Assembly (NCBI RefSeq): GCF_030272615.1
Contig: NC_081410.1
Location: 253,443,533 to 253,503,532, forward strand
Origin: Cryptomeria japonica
Lineage: Eukaryota > Streptophyta > Pinopsida > Cupressales > Cupressaceae
Reading direction: 5' to 3'
Length of the DNA: 60,000 nt
Every line of letters begins with the position of its first letter. The stretch's first letter is position 1. Of this stretch, positions 23,897-35,347 are shown piece by piece. Under the pieces are notes generated by a model. That model did no database searches. It was not told where the DNA came from and saw only the letters and a program-made list of their open reading frames with translations. The translations under genes and the position numbers were made by a program.

Positions 23897-24930
23897 CTAT
23901 TCTAAATAATAGAAAATTGCAGCGAGCCTTTCCCTAATGTCCACAACATACACAACTGAGGCCGCACTAAGCCAGTTATCATTTGAGTTTAGGAATCTCC
24001 TGAAGGGCCCCAAGTCACGGTTTCTGACACCCACCCAGAACACCTCCCAAGCCTCTGCCATGAAATCCTTCTTCCTTTCTTGCACAACCCTGGCCTCCCG
24101 AGCATCCTTGTCCTCCAACTCAGACTCTTCCTATGATGGATCCACTATGTAATGTTCTGGATTGAAGTACACATCCAGAACACTAGTCTAGCCATCTGAA
24201 TCCAAGTCCAGAATAGAACTTGCTACCACTTGCCCATCGATCGATCTTATCAAGACATCAATTATTTGTATACAATCTTCCTTCGAATAAAGGATATCAA
24301 CCATTGGGCACATAATCACCTTATAGATGAAACCATCACACCAGTTCCTGTCCTTGCCCAAATTACCCCTAGCCAGATACCACAACGCATCCCAAGTGAC
24401 CTCATCTGAGTTAAAAAGTCTCCTGCATTACTACTAAAATGTCTCCTCCACACATAGGCATCTGAACCCAAAGTGATGGACCATTTTCTCTTAGTTCTCC
24501 TCCTACATTCATTTCTTGATCTGCCTTTCTATTTAACCTCAGCTTTATGATAACTTGAAATGGCAAGAATCTCAAAAAAGACTAATTAGATCCTTCTATT
24601 TTCAAGATGCATATTTCTTGTCCTTATCAAACAATAGGCTCTATCTTAAAGAGAAATAAATCTAATATCCCATGAAAACCAAATCCATCTTTGGATTTGA
24701 AGTTTCCTAATCTATTGCCACCTTCTCCCAATGTCCCTTCATTCACTGTAATCAGAGCCTTATTTTCATCTATCATGATCACCTTTGTTAGTTTGGATAC
24801 AAATTTGTGGTTTGGAATCCAGATCAGTACCCTCCCTTACTTGTACCTATCCAATGCCTTCTTTTTTGTGCCTCCACAAGGCTTCATAATCATCCACTAG
24901 AATTTGTTCCAAATCCTCACTTAGGATTGC
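23897..24930 (-). pseudogene. Degenerate unrecognised coding relic
   Basis: On the minus strand several protein-like pieces follow one another with stops. About 24845-24650 gives LIWIPNHKFVSKLTKVIMID and an open stretch after it. 24385-24188 gives a 65-residue piece with IQIIDVLIRSIDGQVVASSI. 24118-23897 gives a 73-residue piece with a charged start and EVFWVGVRNRDLGPFRRFL. Composition suggests former coding sequence. The family is not recognised; a retroelement ORF is possible. Confidence 0.3.
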
Positions 24931-25150
24931 CTAAAAAACCTGCTCATCCTTTGTCCTTAAATCTTCTATTCCCTAGTGCGTTTGTCTAGTTCCTTGGTGT
25001 CTAGTCTTGAATGAAAATGAGAAGTGCACATCTGATTTAAATAAGAAGTACGAACCTGATTATGAAAGTTTATGTCCCTTTCAAAGAGCATCAATAATGA
25101 AGAGTTTCACTCTTTCAAAAGGGTGCTATTTATATTAAGAACTATCATAT

Positions 25151-25217
25151 GGGATATTATAATTATATGTAAAAATTAAAATTGAAATATCCCATTTACA
25201 TATAATTATAATATCCC
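25151..25217. repeat. Perfect 23-bp hairpin
   Basis: Arms 25151-25173 and 25195-25217 are exact inverted copies (each contains GGGATATTATAATTATATGT on one strand), separated by 21 bases. It lies just inside the right arm of the 24-bp inverted repeat and shares its GGGATATT motif. Confidence 0.85.
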
Positions 25218-25262
25218 ATTTACTTAGAATTACTATACAAAGCAAAAGATAAAAATTGACCC

Positions 25263-25286
25263 ATGGGATATTAAACATTTCTATAT
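25263..25286 (-). repeat. Right arm of 24-bp inverted repeat
   Basis: Inverted partner of 20193-20216. The pair would bound a 5.1-kb unit containing gene copy 2. Confidence 0.6.
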
Positions 25287-25387
25287 GTAGTTAGAGAATT
25301 TGTGATCCGAATGAACTTTTCCAAGCTATGTTAAAAATATGTTTTGCACTATTTGACCAATATAAGCAATGTATGAAAAATGTGGTA

Positions 25388-25575
25388 ACATAGACAAGGC
25401 AGTGAGCTGTTAGAAAAAATGCCTTAAAGAAATGTGGTCTCATGATGATGGAATGCAATGATGGTGATGGAATGCCATGAAAGTCAAATTACTATGGATT
25501 GTCATGGCATTCCATCACCATGACAACACATTTCTTTGAGACATTTTTTCAAATAGTTCATTGCCTTGTCTATGT
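25388..25575. repeat. Foldback element (MITE-like)
   Basis: Left arm 25388-25482 and right arm 25501-25575 pair along most of their length (ACATAGACAAGGCA with TGCCTTGTCTATGT, and ATGGTGATGGAATGCCATGA with its complement). The left arm carries an extra 20-base segment. A third, direct partial copy of the outer part follows at 25577-25620. Confidence 0.75.
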
Positions 25576-25620
25576 AAGGTAGTGAACCATTTGATAAAAT
25601 GCTTAAGACAAATATGTATT

Positions 25621-26608
25621 TAGTTGTATGTACCTGATTCTATCAGTAAATAAGTTACTTTTACCTACCCCTAATTGTTTATTGTGTAGTGTGATGAAAA
25701 GATTGATTTTTTACAATCCTGAAGAATACTCTTTACCATTCATTCTAGTATTTGTATAAACTATGATGACTGCATATTATAACAAGAAATAAATCTATTC
25801 ATGTTGTCTACTATGTTATTTTAAGCATATGTATCATGTGACTTATGTAAATCTGATTATAATTGACCTTCATATAAGATGTAAGCTAACATAAGATAAT
25901 GAATTATATATGTAGGAACCTGAACCCCTTTGACAAGGATCCTGCACAGTCTACATAAAGGCAAGGCGATAATTATTCTCATGGATTGGCAAGTATAAGT
26001 CAATACACCCTATAGAAACCATTTATTATTTTCTTGCTTTCTCTTTACACCCATCTTGGAGTGGTTTAATAATAAGCCAGGTTTTAGCAACTATATTTTG
26101 TCAAAACTTTGATTTTTTTTCTCACCTAAACCACCTTGACATCCACATCGTATAGCTCATTCCACTTTCTCAGCCCTCCTATATGATTTAAGTGATAAGG
26201 AAGACTATTTTTATGAGTTTTTGAAACTCCAAAATTATGAGGAAAACAAACTTCCTCAGTTTTTGAAACCTCCACATTAGCAACAACTCTAATACAATTA
26301 TCAGCACTTGAGGCCCCTGTTAGCCTTATTCGAATTTAAATCTCAACATAAACTTTAGGGTTGACTTATTCTTCAATATTACCCTCAATGATGCATTTGG
26401 GGAAAAATCATGAGCCATTCTTATCAATCCATTCAATGGATCTTTGACAACCCACCCTCAAATCTATTTGCAGCATTTGCAAAAATCAACAAGATATGGT
26501 GAACCATCTATTACAACTTCTTGTTATCTCTCTCCATGAAATACTAAAATTTATTTCCTCTCACAATAACAATAGACCCTCTCCCAACTATCTCTCTCAT
26601 TTAATGGA
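25621..26608. other. No gene seen
   Basis: AT-rich, with no coding region supported. It may contain the 5' region of the SET-domain relic. Confidence 0.3.
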
Positions 26609-27350
26609 GTGCAAGTACCACCAAATAGGTATTTGTTAGATGTGTCTTCCTCAAGTGAGGGAAATTTAGGAACAAAAGAGGAAAGGGAGACATGTAGTAG
26701 GTCTAAAAGAGGGAGATCAACTAGAGGTCAAAATATTAGAAGAAAATTCCATAAGCACATGGGATTTCTTCTTTCTCAAGGGGGGTCATGTTCTTATGAT
26801 GATGAGAGCATAGGCAACATTGAGGTACCCTTGAGGTACAAACATCTACAAAAACAATGGGTACCCAAGGAACTTCCTCCAATAAACACTTATTTTTGTG
26901 TAAACGGGAAAATATATCGCATAGCACCATCGTAATTACATGGTTTGGGCCTATTTTGCATGGATGGAATAAAGGTCTATTACAACAAAGTTGTTGAATT
27001 GATGGAGTATGTCGAACGCTGTTACAATTAAAAAAATTGGATGCAGCTAGTTTGATATGCACAAAGTATGCATAGGTATGCATTGTTAGCAAATTATATA
27101 CAACTAAAAGATAATGATCAAAGTAAAAGAGTGGCTATGTACATTGATGGAAGGCCAAAAGGAATAGGGAATATTATAGGTTTTATAAATAGTACACGAC
27201 CTGGGTCAACTTATAGGCAACCCAATTGTATATTCGAGGTGCATGAGGGAAACTATGTATTCATATGCGTGATAAAATCAATAAATGTAGGGGAAGAGCC
27301 ACTAATCGATTACAATTTGAATCGCATAGATATAAACAAAGTTACTATCA
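26609..27350 (+). pseudogene. SET-domain protein relic
   Basis: One frame from ATG 26609 to about 27350 is broken by three stops (26933, 27028 and 27053). After a basic Ser/Arg-rich N-terminus, the second half has SET-domain landmarks: GLGLFCMDGIKV at the start, YIDGRPKGIGNIIGFINS, a PN-containing RQPNCIF, and GEEPLIDYNLNRID, corresponding to the family's N-H-x-PN and GEEL-x-DY motifs. SET domains are lysine methyltransferases. The catalytic surroundings are altered (Ser replaces the usual His after Asn), so activity is doubtful even in the ancestor. A possible splice donor follows near 27352. The transposon-like relic 1.2 kb downstream suggests it was carried by a mobile element; this is inference. 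Confidence 0.65.
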
Positions 27351-28525
27351 TGTGGGTGGTATGTATTTATATATGCCATTTAAACCAACATCCAATTAAT
27401 GACTCCAATATACCATTTTATTATTATATTTTTTTGTTAAGTATATTGGTTTCATTTTGCTAATGTTTTTTTATATTTAATTTTTGTCTCATCGTGACAT
27501 TGATCTGACACATAGCACACACCAGGATGCAGCTCTGGGCACTTTTACTGAGCAGATAAACCTCATTATAATTGTACAAATTAGATACAAGCAAAATTTT
27601 ATATTATTATGTTATTTTCTTTAGGGTTTTGGATTAATTTTGATAATGTGTCACATATGGATGTTCAGGGAAAGGCACCTATAGTAGTTGAGAACATCAA
27701 TACAGAGGTGGACTCACTATTATGTGATGATGATATCACATATTCCACAAACCCTTCTGAAATGATAAGAAAGAAGCAAAAAAAAATTAATAAAAAATCT
27801 TAAATTGCTAGTCATAGTCCCTCAAATTGATGAGATACAATAGAGGGTGAAACAACTGACATAGAGATCACAAAACTTGCAAGTAAGAAGTCATGAAATC
27901 TTGAATTATAACACAAGTTCATTCATGGTTTATAATTTATACTCTTTTATGTCATGAACTAAAATATGTACGTGTTGTTTTTACAGGATTTTTTGCATCC
28001 TCATAAACTTGGTGGCCATGATCAGGGTACTCCAGGTAGTTCAGGTGATGACCATGTTCTGTGCATACACCAACTCATATTTTTACATGTTCATGTCCTT
28101 CCATTAATGTGTTATTGCCCATATATTTAATTTATTGTATATTTAATGTATTAATCTTTAGGTGTTGTCCATGTTCCTATGCATTGACCACCTCATCTGA
28201 CCCCATCATCCACACATATATTGCTGATAGCAATGTCGGCAACACACAACATGTAGTCATCGAGTACTGCACTAACCTATGTAGTAGTACATGTACCTGG
28301 GGATGTAGAGGCCACTAGTTGTGATAATTTAGTAGCATTTCCTGGATCTTCCTATATTACTAGTACAAGAACATTGCCAAACACATTTGTGGTGACCGGT
28401 GATCTTGTTCCCATAAAGATAGAGAAGATTCCAGGTACTTTAAAATTATTATTATATATATTTCAATTGTAATTTACTTATTGATCACTCATTTTGGACT
28501 AATGATCCCATGATTTTTTTTCAGG
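27351..28525. other. Probable intronic region with short exon-like pieces
   Basis: Short open pieces such as 27627-27803 are bounded by plausible splice signals, but no family can be named. It lies between the SET relic and the transposase-like relic on the same strand. Confidence 0.3.
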
Positions 28526-29275
28526 TAATGATATTTTTTATAAACATCTAAATGATATTACATTGGAGATCTTTGGGCCCACCATACGTACATGGTGGAA
28601 TACCCAAAATCAATAATTAAAAGATGAACTCATAAACTATTTGGCTGTGTTGTTCGGAAATGACACATTCAAGAAAACCAAGGTCCTTCAGAAAGTTGGC
28701 ACATATCTAAAGTATGTGAAGGACCAATATAAGACACATTTAGAGAAGAATAGAAAGTACGAGCTTCCTGCATGATTCCAGAGAGGGAGTGGAAGGACCT
28801 GGTTTCATATGGAAAGGAGAAAGCTAAAAAGAGAAAAGGACATATACCACCAGACGAAGGAAGGTATGTGATAATATTAACAATTTAATTATGTACTAAT
28901 TACTCATTATATTTACATAATCTAACATATTTCAAACTTTGCATAGGTTTCCTAACACATCGAAGGCAACTAAGGCAATACTAGAAAAGCATGGGTAACA
29001 CAAACTTGGCTTGGGTGGCTATATGAAAGTTGTTGCATGATGTAAGTATCAATAAATGAAATATTGCATCGAATAATAAATTGCAAACAATTTTTTTTAA
29101 TCAAACAATAGAAGCAAAATTCATGATATTAAGAAAAAATGCAGGGCTCTGAATTCAATAGAGTGCCTACAGAAGATGACATGAAAATTGCCTTCTAGCA
29201 AGGTTATGGAGCCATGGTTGAATGCCTAAGAGAATTGGGTGGGAAAACACAAGATTCTGATGCATTCATCACACA
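28526..29275 (+). pseudogene. Ptta/En/Spm-like transposon protein relic
   Basis: An exon-like block (28526-28860, after a T-rich tract ending in CAG and before GTATGT) encodes a helical region with KVGTYLKYVKDQYKTHLEK and IPEREWKDLVSYGKEKAKKR. One stop and one frameshift lie near 28773. A second block (28948-29040) reads RFPNTSKATKAILEKHG then HKLGLGGY. A third (29144-29275) is Glu-rich. The pattern of a trihelix-like block followed by a short H-x-G-x-GGY segment is that of the plant Ptta/En/Spm transposase-associated family. The assignment is by motif memory only. Confidence 0.5.
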
Positions 29276-29582
29276 AGTAAATAAGCTAAATGAAAATTAT
29301 TTAAAATTGAATACTTGAGAAATAATCTATTTGATGTTAATGTCCAACATAAAGTGACTATATTTGTTTTAAATAAGAAAGCAATGATAATAATGCACAT
29401 GGAATTGGAATGCAACTTGCTAAGGGTGGAACACAACCTACACATGATGAAGGTCATGGTGTGCATCCCGTATTGGAGGTGTTCATGTGCTATACAATTT
29501 TTTTATGTAATTATTAATACAATTAAATATCTTTAATTGAAATTGGTTTAGTAATTAATGTAACCTTTTTTGTTTTTATTTT

Positions 29583-29821
29583 AGAGTATGTAGAGCATGG
29601 TGAAAAAGTGGAGCATGATTAGGGTAGACAACATTAGGAACATGATGTGACCCCATTAGGTAAAGATGGCCACTGTTATTCCTTTAAACGAATTTAATTG
29701 CAATTGGTGTATTGGTTAATGTAACCTTTTGTGTTTCAGCTCCAGGGGATTTAGAGGGTGTTAAGCATGTTGAGGTTGAGGCTAGACAAAATGATCAGGA
29801 AGATGATGTGGCACCATCAGG
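29583..29821 (+). repeat. Duplicated exon-like segments
   Basis: Two similar segments, 29583-29661 and 29739-29821, each follow a T-rich tract ending in TTTAG/TTCAG and end with CATTAG or CATCAG before GTAAA. Both encode EH-x-E and DDV-x-P pieces. They look like a duplicated exon with its flanking introns in the tail of the preceding relic. Confidence 0.5.
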
Positions 29822-31424
29822 TAAATAACACCCTTGTAATGTTATTTTAATTAATAAAATACTTGTAACAATAATAAAAAATCTTATGAATTTAACCCAT
29901 TTACTTGTTATTACAGTGACCCCCCTTTGCCTAGGCGTCATCATCATGAGTACATGACTAGGCATACATTAATATTTCATTATGCTCCACTGTTAATCTT
30001 ATTGAATAATATGTATTGAATCTTAATTGCAAGGTCCAATAGAGCCAACACAAATGACAACATAGGAAGTTACTTAGTGGAGACCATCAAAGGTAAGGTC
30101 CTTGATTAAGATTTTGTTGTTTATATTCATATTGTCAATTACAAAAAATAGATTATGTTGTTTATATTCGTATTGCTGATTACATAGGCAAATATTCATT
30201 TAAATTTTTAAAAGGGTAGTCACCAAATACACCAAATGTTTGTCTAAGTCTGAGATTAAAGATTAGCAATGAAGTTTGGGAAAGGTAATCACCTTGTTTG
30301 AATAGGTGAGTTGGGAGAAAGATCTCCCTAATTGGTTGAGTTTATTTGGGAGAAATATCAACCACACTCACACATCCTTCCATACATATCTAACCTTTTG
30401 AACCCACAATATTTTTCCACAACTCACAAACACCCTCAAACTTCACATTGTTACTCAACTAGGATTGCCCCTTAAATAAGACTCATTCTCTTCATCAAAT
30501 ACCAACTCACAATACGTAATACTTCTCTTAAACACATACACAACCCCCTTGAAGACTCTTCTCTCTTGACCAAACCACCTTTCTACACCCCCCCATCCAC
30601 CCAAAGGGATTCAACAACATTTATTGCAGGTTTACTGTCTTTAAGACAATCATGACAAATGGGGTCCTCTCCTCCCACTAGGACTTTCTAGCACCTCCAA
30701 GGGTCACTAAAGGTCTCCACACACATTTCCCAATTGTCTCCTACTCATCAAACCCACTCTTTGCATCTTATTCATAAGATCTTAGTCCACTAATATTTTA
30801 GGACAGTCATATTAATAATGGTCAATCTAATCCACCAAGGGCCACAATGCCTTGGGAAGGGTCTGCACTAACCCCTCACACCCCTAACTACCTTCCTTGA
30901 ACCTTTCAAGTTTACTTTCACTCCTATATCCTCCCAAACAACTCCAATCTTGTTGTCTTTAGCAGTTTGAGACATAAAATCAGTCACTTTACAATTTGTA
31001 TTCCTTCATGTTTTTTTGCTTAGATCTCTCCTATACTCTTGAGGCTGCTTCTTGAATCTTTTGTTCATGGATACCTAAGCTTTGATGATGAAAATTATTA
31101 GAGGAAGAATACATGAGGAGAAAAGGGTCCTTTTAGGTCAACATGGAAGAGACCAAAAAGCATCAACACTTTGTATCATCACCAAAATATAACACAAAAG
31201 CACATATACAACACAACATGTATACAACATATAGAAGAATAAAGATACAAATACAAGAATGCCACATCTAAACAAGGGCTATAACTAACTATCAAATATA
31301 GTTTACACTTTTCCTTGAATAGAGATCTTCAACATTTTAATAGACTACATAGGGCACTGCCTTAAAAAATGAGCCGACTTCACATGAAATTGGTCTAAGG
31401 TAGAAATAATGGTAAAAGGAACAT
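29822..31424. other. No gene seen
   Basis: AT-rich sequence with a pyrimidine-rich half (30350-30960) but no supported ORF, RNA or terminal repeat. Confidence 0.3.
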
Positions 31425-31905
31425 CTAATATTTTAAATTCAACTTTAAATTGAGGGTGATGGAACCAATGGTGGGACAAGTGAAACCATCATGCACCTTA
31501 ATCAGGACTTTGGATTTATCATAATTGTCTTGATATAATGCATATGAGAAAAGATATTCTTTTGTATTCATATTAACCATACGTAGTGGATCAATAAGAA
31601 CCCTACATATGGGTTTGTCATTAGTTATAGTAGTAATGTATATTGGTCCATCAAGTGTATGCTTTGAGTTACCACTTTGGGTAAAGGTGATATTAGGTTC
31701 AATCTTAGGTTTCATTCTATCTTGTTTAGGAATTAGTTCCATCATGCTCACTAAATGTTCAACTCAGTTGGTAACTCCAAGAGTCACCTTTTCATCCTAG
31801 TGACTACTTTTAATCTTATGAATATCATTGTCCCTTGATAAGGCATTTGCTTCATTGATGTTGAAATTTGTCCCTAATGCCTTTATCATATGACTGGATT
31901 CTGTG
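31425..31905 (-). pseudogene. PR: Ty3/gypsy protease fragment
   Basis: Minus-strand frame from about 31905 (two stops at about 31798 and 31770) through 31751-31425. The retropepsin core is GPIYITTITNDKPICRVLID, in which the active-site D-S-G has become D-P-L, followed by IGSITLNLKLNLKY, the usual strand before the flap. It resembles the protease of plant Tat-type Ty3 elements. No Gag or RT is attached; the fragment stands alone next to a dispersed repeat. Confidence 0.65.
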
Positions 31906-31995
31906 ATGCTATACATTGTCTTGTGTTTTTTCTTTCCTAACTACCATGGTTGCTCATACACCTCTTAATTACTTTAATGCTTATCTTGGATCTAT

Positions 31996-32243
31996 GTTGA
32001 GGCTAACCCAATCTAATAAGTCTATATTGAACATGGCTATCGGCATAGTTATATCAAATGCAAATGATGAGATGCCTATCAGAATAGTCACTAAAGGCAG
32101 AATAACAATATTTTGTAATCCCGATAGAGTATAGCTATCTTGACACACATATAGGGGTAGGTTGTAACAATGCAAGCCCTATCCTAATAACATATAAGAT
32201 CAGGGTAGGTGAAAGAGGCTATCCAGACAATGTAAACTTATAG
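31996..32243. repeat. Dispersed repeat, copy 2 of 2
   Basis: Partner of 14886-15135, in direct orientation about 17.1 kb away. Confidence 0.75.
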
Positions 32244-33229
32244 TCATTGAGGTAAGGAGTTATATAGGGGTAGTTCAATATTTGAGAAAGCTTAACAAAT
32301 CATGTTCCATATTTGCAATGCTTTATATTCCCTAATGGCAATTATTTTTTCTTTTTTAAAATATAGTCTTTTCATCTGAAATCTGATGGACATGCCCAAC
32401 ATAGGCCCCGACAAGAGTGCTCTATCTACAATGAAATATTTTGTTGTTGGAATTGTGTTGTCATTGATGTCAACTGGTATGGGATGACCACCAGTGTATG
32501 ATATGTATGTGCAACATTGATATGAAGGAGTATAGTATGTGATAGCTTGGATATCACCTTGTGTTGGTGAACACTGGTAATGGTAAAGAAGATGATCACA
32601 GAAGTCATCAGTACACAAAATTAGCGCCTGACTTGTATGATGAGATGGAGAAGTGTTTTGAGCGGTTGCTTGTGATGAAGAGGTAGAATGTTATCTGAAT
32701 CACTTTAACATTGGAAGAGTAGAATGAACCAGTACGCTGCAAGGTTGCAGAACAATAGGACTCCCACCGTGTGAAGAAGTAGTCATCATGTGAAGCAATG
32801 ACTGATAGTAAATGTGCTCATATCAGATCACATGAAGAGCATTGCAAGATGCAGAAGACAAGGTGTTACCTCATCTAGCAAGTGGAGCTTATCTCCTATT
32901 ATGCATTGAGTGCAACATAGTTTGGAGAGATAAGAGTGAAGAGGTAAAGGCAAACACTTGAAGGATTACACCGAATCCACCTGTGAATTGAAGGAATTCC
33001 CTAAGTGCATGAGATCAAGGTTATGCACCAGACCAGAAGAGAAGGCATGATGCCAGTATAAAGGAAGTATGAATTGTTTGTCATCTTGACAAACCGGTTG
33101 TGATATGGTCAAAGATAATCAGGGAAAAGGAAAGGCTAATACAAACAAAGGAATTTGACCTAAAAGAAAGAAGATGGAGCCTTCAGAAATAATGATGAGA
33201 TGGTGTCATCAAGAGTGGTAACCGTTATG
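32244..33229. other. No gene seen; possible U3 of copia-type LTR
   Basis: No ORF is supported. The purine-rich sequence runs without a visible break into the LTR end at 34047. Confidence 0.3.
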
Positions 33230-34047
33230 TAAGTCTACCAGTTATATAAGAAAGGTGCAGTTATAGAAGACCTCCCTATTGTGGGAATGAGCATACTTAG
33301 GACTTATCTGTCTAGAGACTAGTTTGAGAGTTCCATCGATAGTTCAAGATGAGAGAAGATATGATAAGGTAACCAATAGAATGGTTGAGACCAAAAGGGT
33401 TAGCAAACCAGAAGAAGTAAGAAATTGTTAGGGTGGTTGGTCGGTGATCCTACTTGGACCGACTTGAAGTGCCAAGCTGGCAGATAGTAGACATAGAGTC
33501 AACATGGAAAACCCACGGTTGGATAAAGATAGAATGTACAACGATAGGGTTGTTGTAGGGTTGGTCAGCTTTAATGAAAAGTCACCCAAATCACAGGACA
33601 TGTTGCAAAGCGATTGTAGGGGTTTGAGGCTCGAGGTCTGGAAGACAACTATGAGATAGCTAAGAGAAATTGAGAAGATTGAGGCAATGAAGGAAACAAC
33701 ATGACAATATCTTTCATGATTGTCCAAAGGATTAGCTATGAGGGTAAAAGGCAAGTCACCAGAAAAGAAAGGTGTGATCAAAGAGATGCGACTATGGAAG
33801 AGATGTGCATTCAGTTGTCAGAAAGATCAGATTGTGCAAGATCTAATCTGATTGGATTTGGTTTGCCTCGAGGCTGGTGAGGAAACCCTAACCGCCTGAA
33901 CTTTGAGCTAGTCTCATTACTAACCGGTAAGTCTGCACTGTGCTTGATTCATAAACCGGTGTTGCTCACAAAGGATAGCTAAAGGGGAAAGTTTTGAGAA
34001 CCACTAATTCACCCCCTCCCCCTCTTAGTGGTGCATTGTGCCTAACA
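33230..34047 (+). repeat. Copia-type LTR, 3' part (probably solo)
   Basis: It ends with the phrase CACTAATTCACCCCCTCCCC then CTCTTAGTGGTGCATTGTGC and CTAACA, a layout typical of plant Ty1/copia LTR ends. A TATATAAG box at 33243-33250 lies about 800 bases before the end. The left end is not found. No primer site or Gag follows, so a solo or truncated LTR is likely. Confidence 0.5.
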
Positions 34048-34051
34048 TTTT

Positions 34052-34310
34052 TTGTAGGCACAACACTCTCGTTGGAGCTTCCTTGCATTTGTTGTTGGAA
34101 TTTTGACTAAAAAGGGCATTATGCTTCAATGAGAATGGTGCACCTGCAATGAAATTTTTCGTTGCAGGTACAACATTCCTATCGGAGCTTCCTTACATTT
34201 GTTGTTAGAATTATGACAAAAAAGGGTACTATGTTTTGATGGGAATGTTGTACCCATGACAAACAATTTTGTTGTAGGTGCACCATTCTCATTGGAGCAT
34301 AATGCCCTTT
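34052..34310. repeat. Tandem foldback units (about 110 bp, 2.4 copies)
   Basis: Units start at 34052, 34161 and 34271 (GTTG[T/C]AGG[C/T][A/G]CAACATTC-like). Each full unit has self-complementary ends, so units can fold alone. 34114-34149 also pairs with 34272-34307 (core ATGAGAATGGTGCACCT). No coding potential. Confidence 0.75.
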
Positions 34311-34929
34311 TTTTTTGGAATTCTGACGAAAACCCCGATCCATGGTTTGTTAGAGGATTGGTGACTTCGTCAAAATTCCAATGAATTAGACCACCACATT
34401 AGGTGTGCCCTTCCGACAAAGAAGGCATAGGAATTCTGAAAAAGATTTGTCTATCAGATAACCCAATGAAATTTGTAAGATGAAAATATTTTCACTGTTT
34501 CATCGGATCTACGACATTAATATGTCAAAATTACAATGATAGTTCATCAGAAAATGACCCCAAATGTGTAAGTGAGAGTCAGAGTAGAGAGATGACAGTG
34601 AAGATATTAAAGAACAAAGGAGGAGAGAAACATAAACGAGTGACCAAAAGTGTGAAGAGCTGAGGTAGATAACATAGTGGATTATATACACTATGAGAGG
34701 TAGAGAAAGAGGATGAGCCAAGCAAAAATTAGAGAGTTGGTTGTAGAGAAGAGAAGAGGACAAAATGTAGAAGATAGAGAGCCGAGAGCTGAGATTGAGG
34801 CCTAAATATCAGAGAGAAAAAGTGATTCAAATCAATCTCAAGAGAAGAACATTTGTGTGTTAAAAAACTCATTTGTAACAAGGTTTTTACATTGTATCAA
34901 TTGTTTGTATCTTCGTATTTCTCTATGTG
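34311..34929. other. No gene seen
   Basis: Purine-rich, probably U3 of the copia LTR that ends near 35347. Confidence 0.35.
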
Positions 34930-35055
34930 GGTGCCCAAAGCTAGGGGTTAGTGTTCCTTTGGGTTGGTGCCCATAAAGCTAGGGGTTGGTGCTCCTTTGG
35001 GTTGGTGCCCATAAACTTTAGGGGTTGTAGCTCCTATGGGTTGGTGCCCATAAAC
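34930..35055 (+). repeat. Minisatellite in copia LTR
   Basis: About 3.3 units of 36-39 bases beginning GGTGCCCATAAAGCTAGGGG, with starts at 34930, 34966, 35004 and 35043. Confidence 0.8.
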
Positions 35056-35347
35056 ATTGTAATCAAATTTACTTGTGAGGCTGGATCAGAGCAGTAGACT
35101 CCAACAATATTTCTCACTGAGGTTTTTCCCACATTGGGTTTTCCTCATACATCTGGTGCTATGAGTATGCTTTGTGTGTGTGCATGGAAATTTGTTTTAT
35201 ATATTTGCCTATAATTTTCTTAATGTTTGTTGTTTTAGCTTTGAGTGTTTAGAATGGTTGCATAGCTTATGTGATTAAATTTTTTAATCATTCAGATATT
35301 TCAAGTTTTTATTGATTACCATTGATTCACCCCCTCTTAGTGGTCCA
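35056..35347 (+). repeat. 3' end of copia 5' LTR
   Basis: Contains CTGAGGTTTTTCCCACATTG followed by GGTTTTCC, and ends ATTGATTCACCCCCTCTTAG then TGGTCCA. Both phrases are hallmarks of plant copia LTRs. A canonical tRNA-Met primer site does not follow; that stretch appears decayed. Confidence 0.6.

Noticed and set aside
31996-32134. Possible TIFY-like motif (GRITIF) in the dispersed repeat
   Set aside because: Only a few residues match. The two copies differ without sign of protein constraint, and no JAZ-type context exists.
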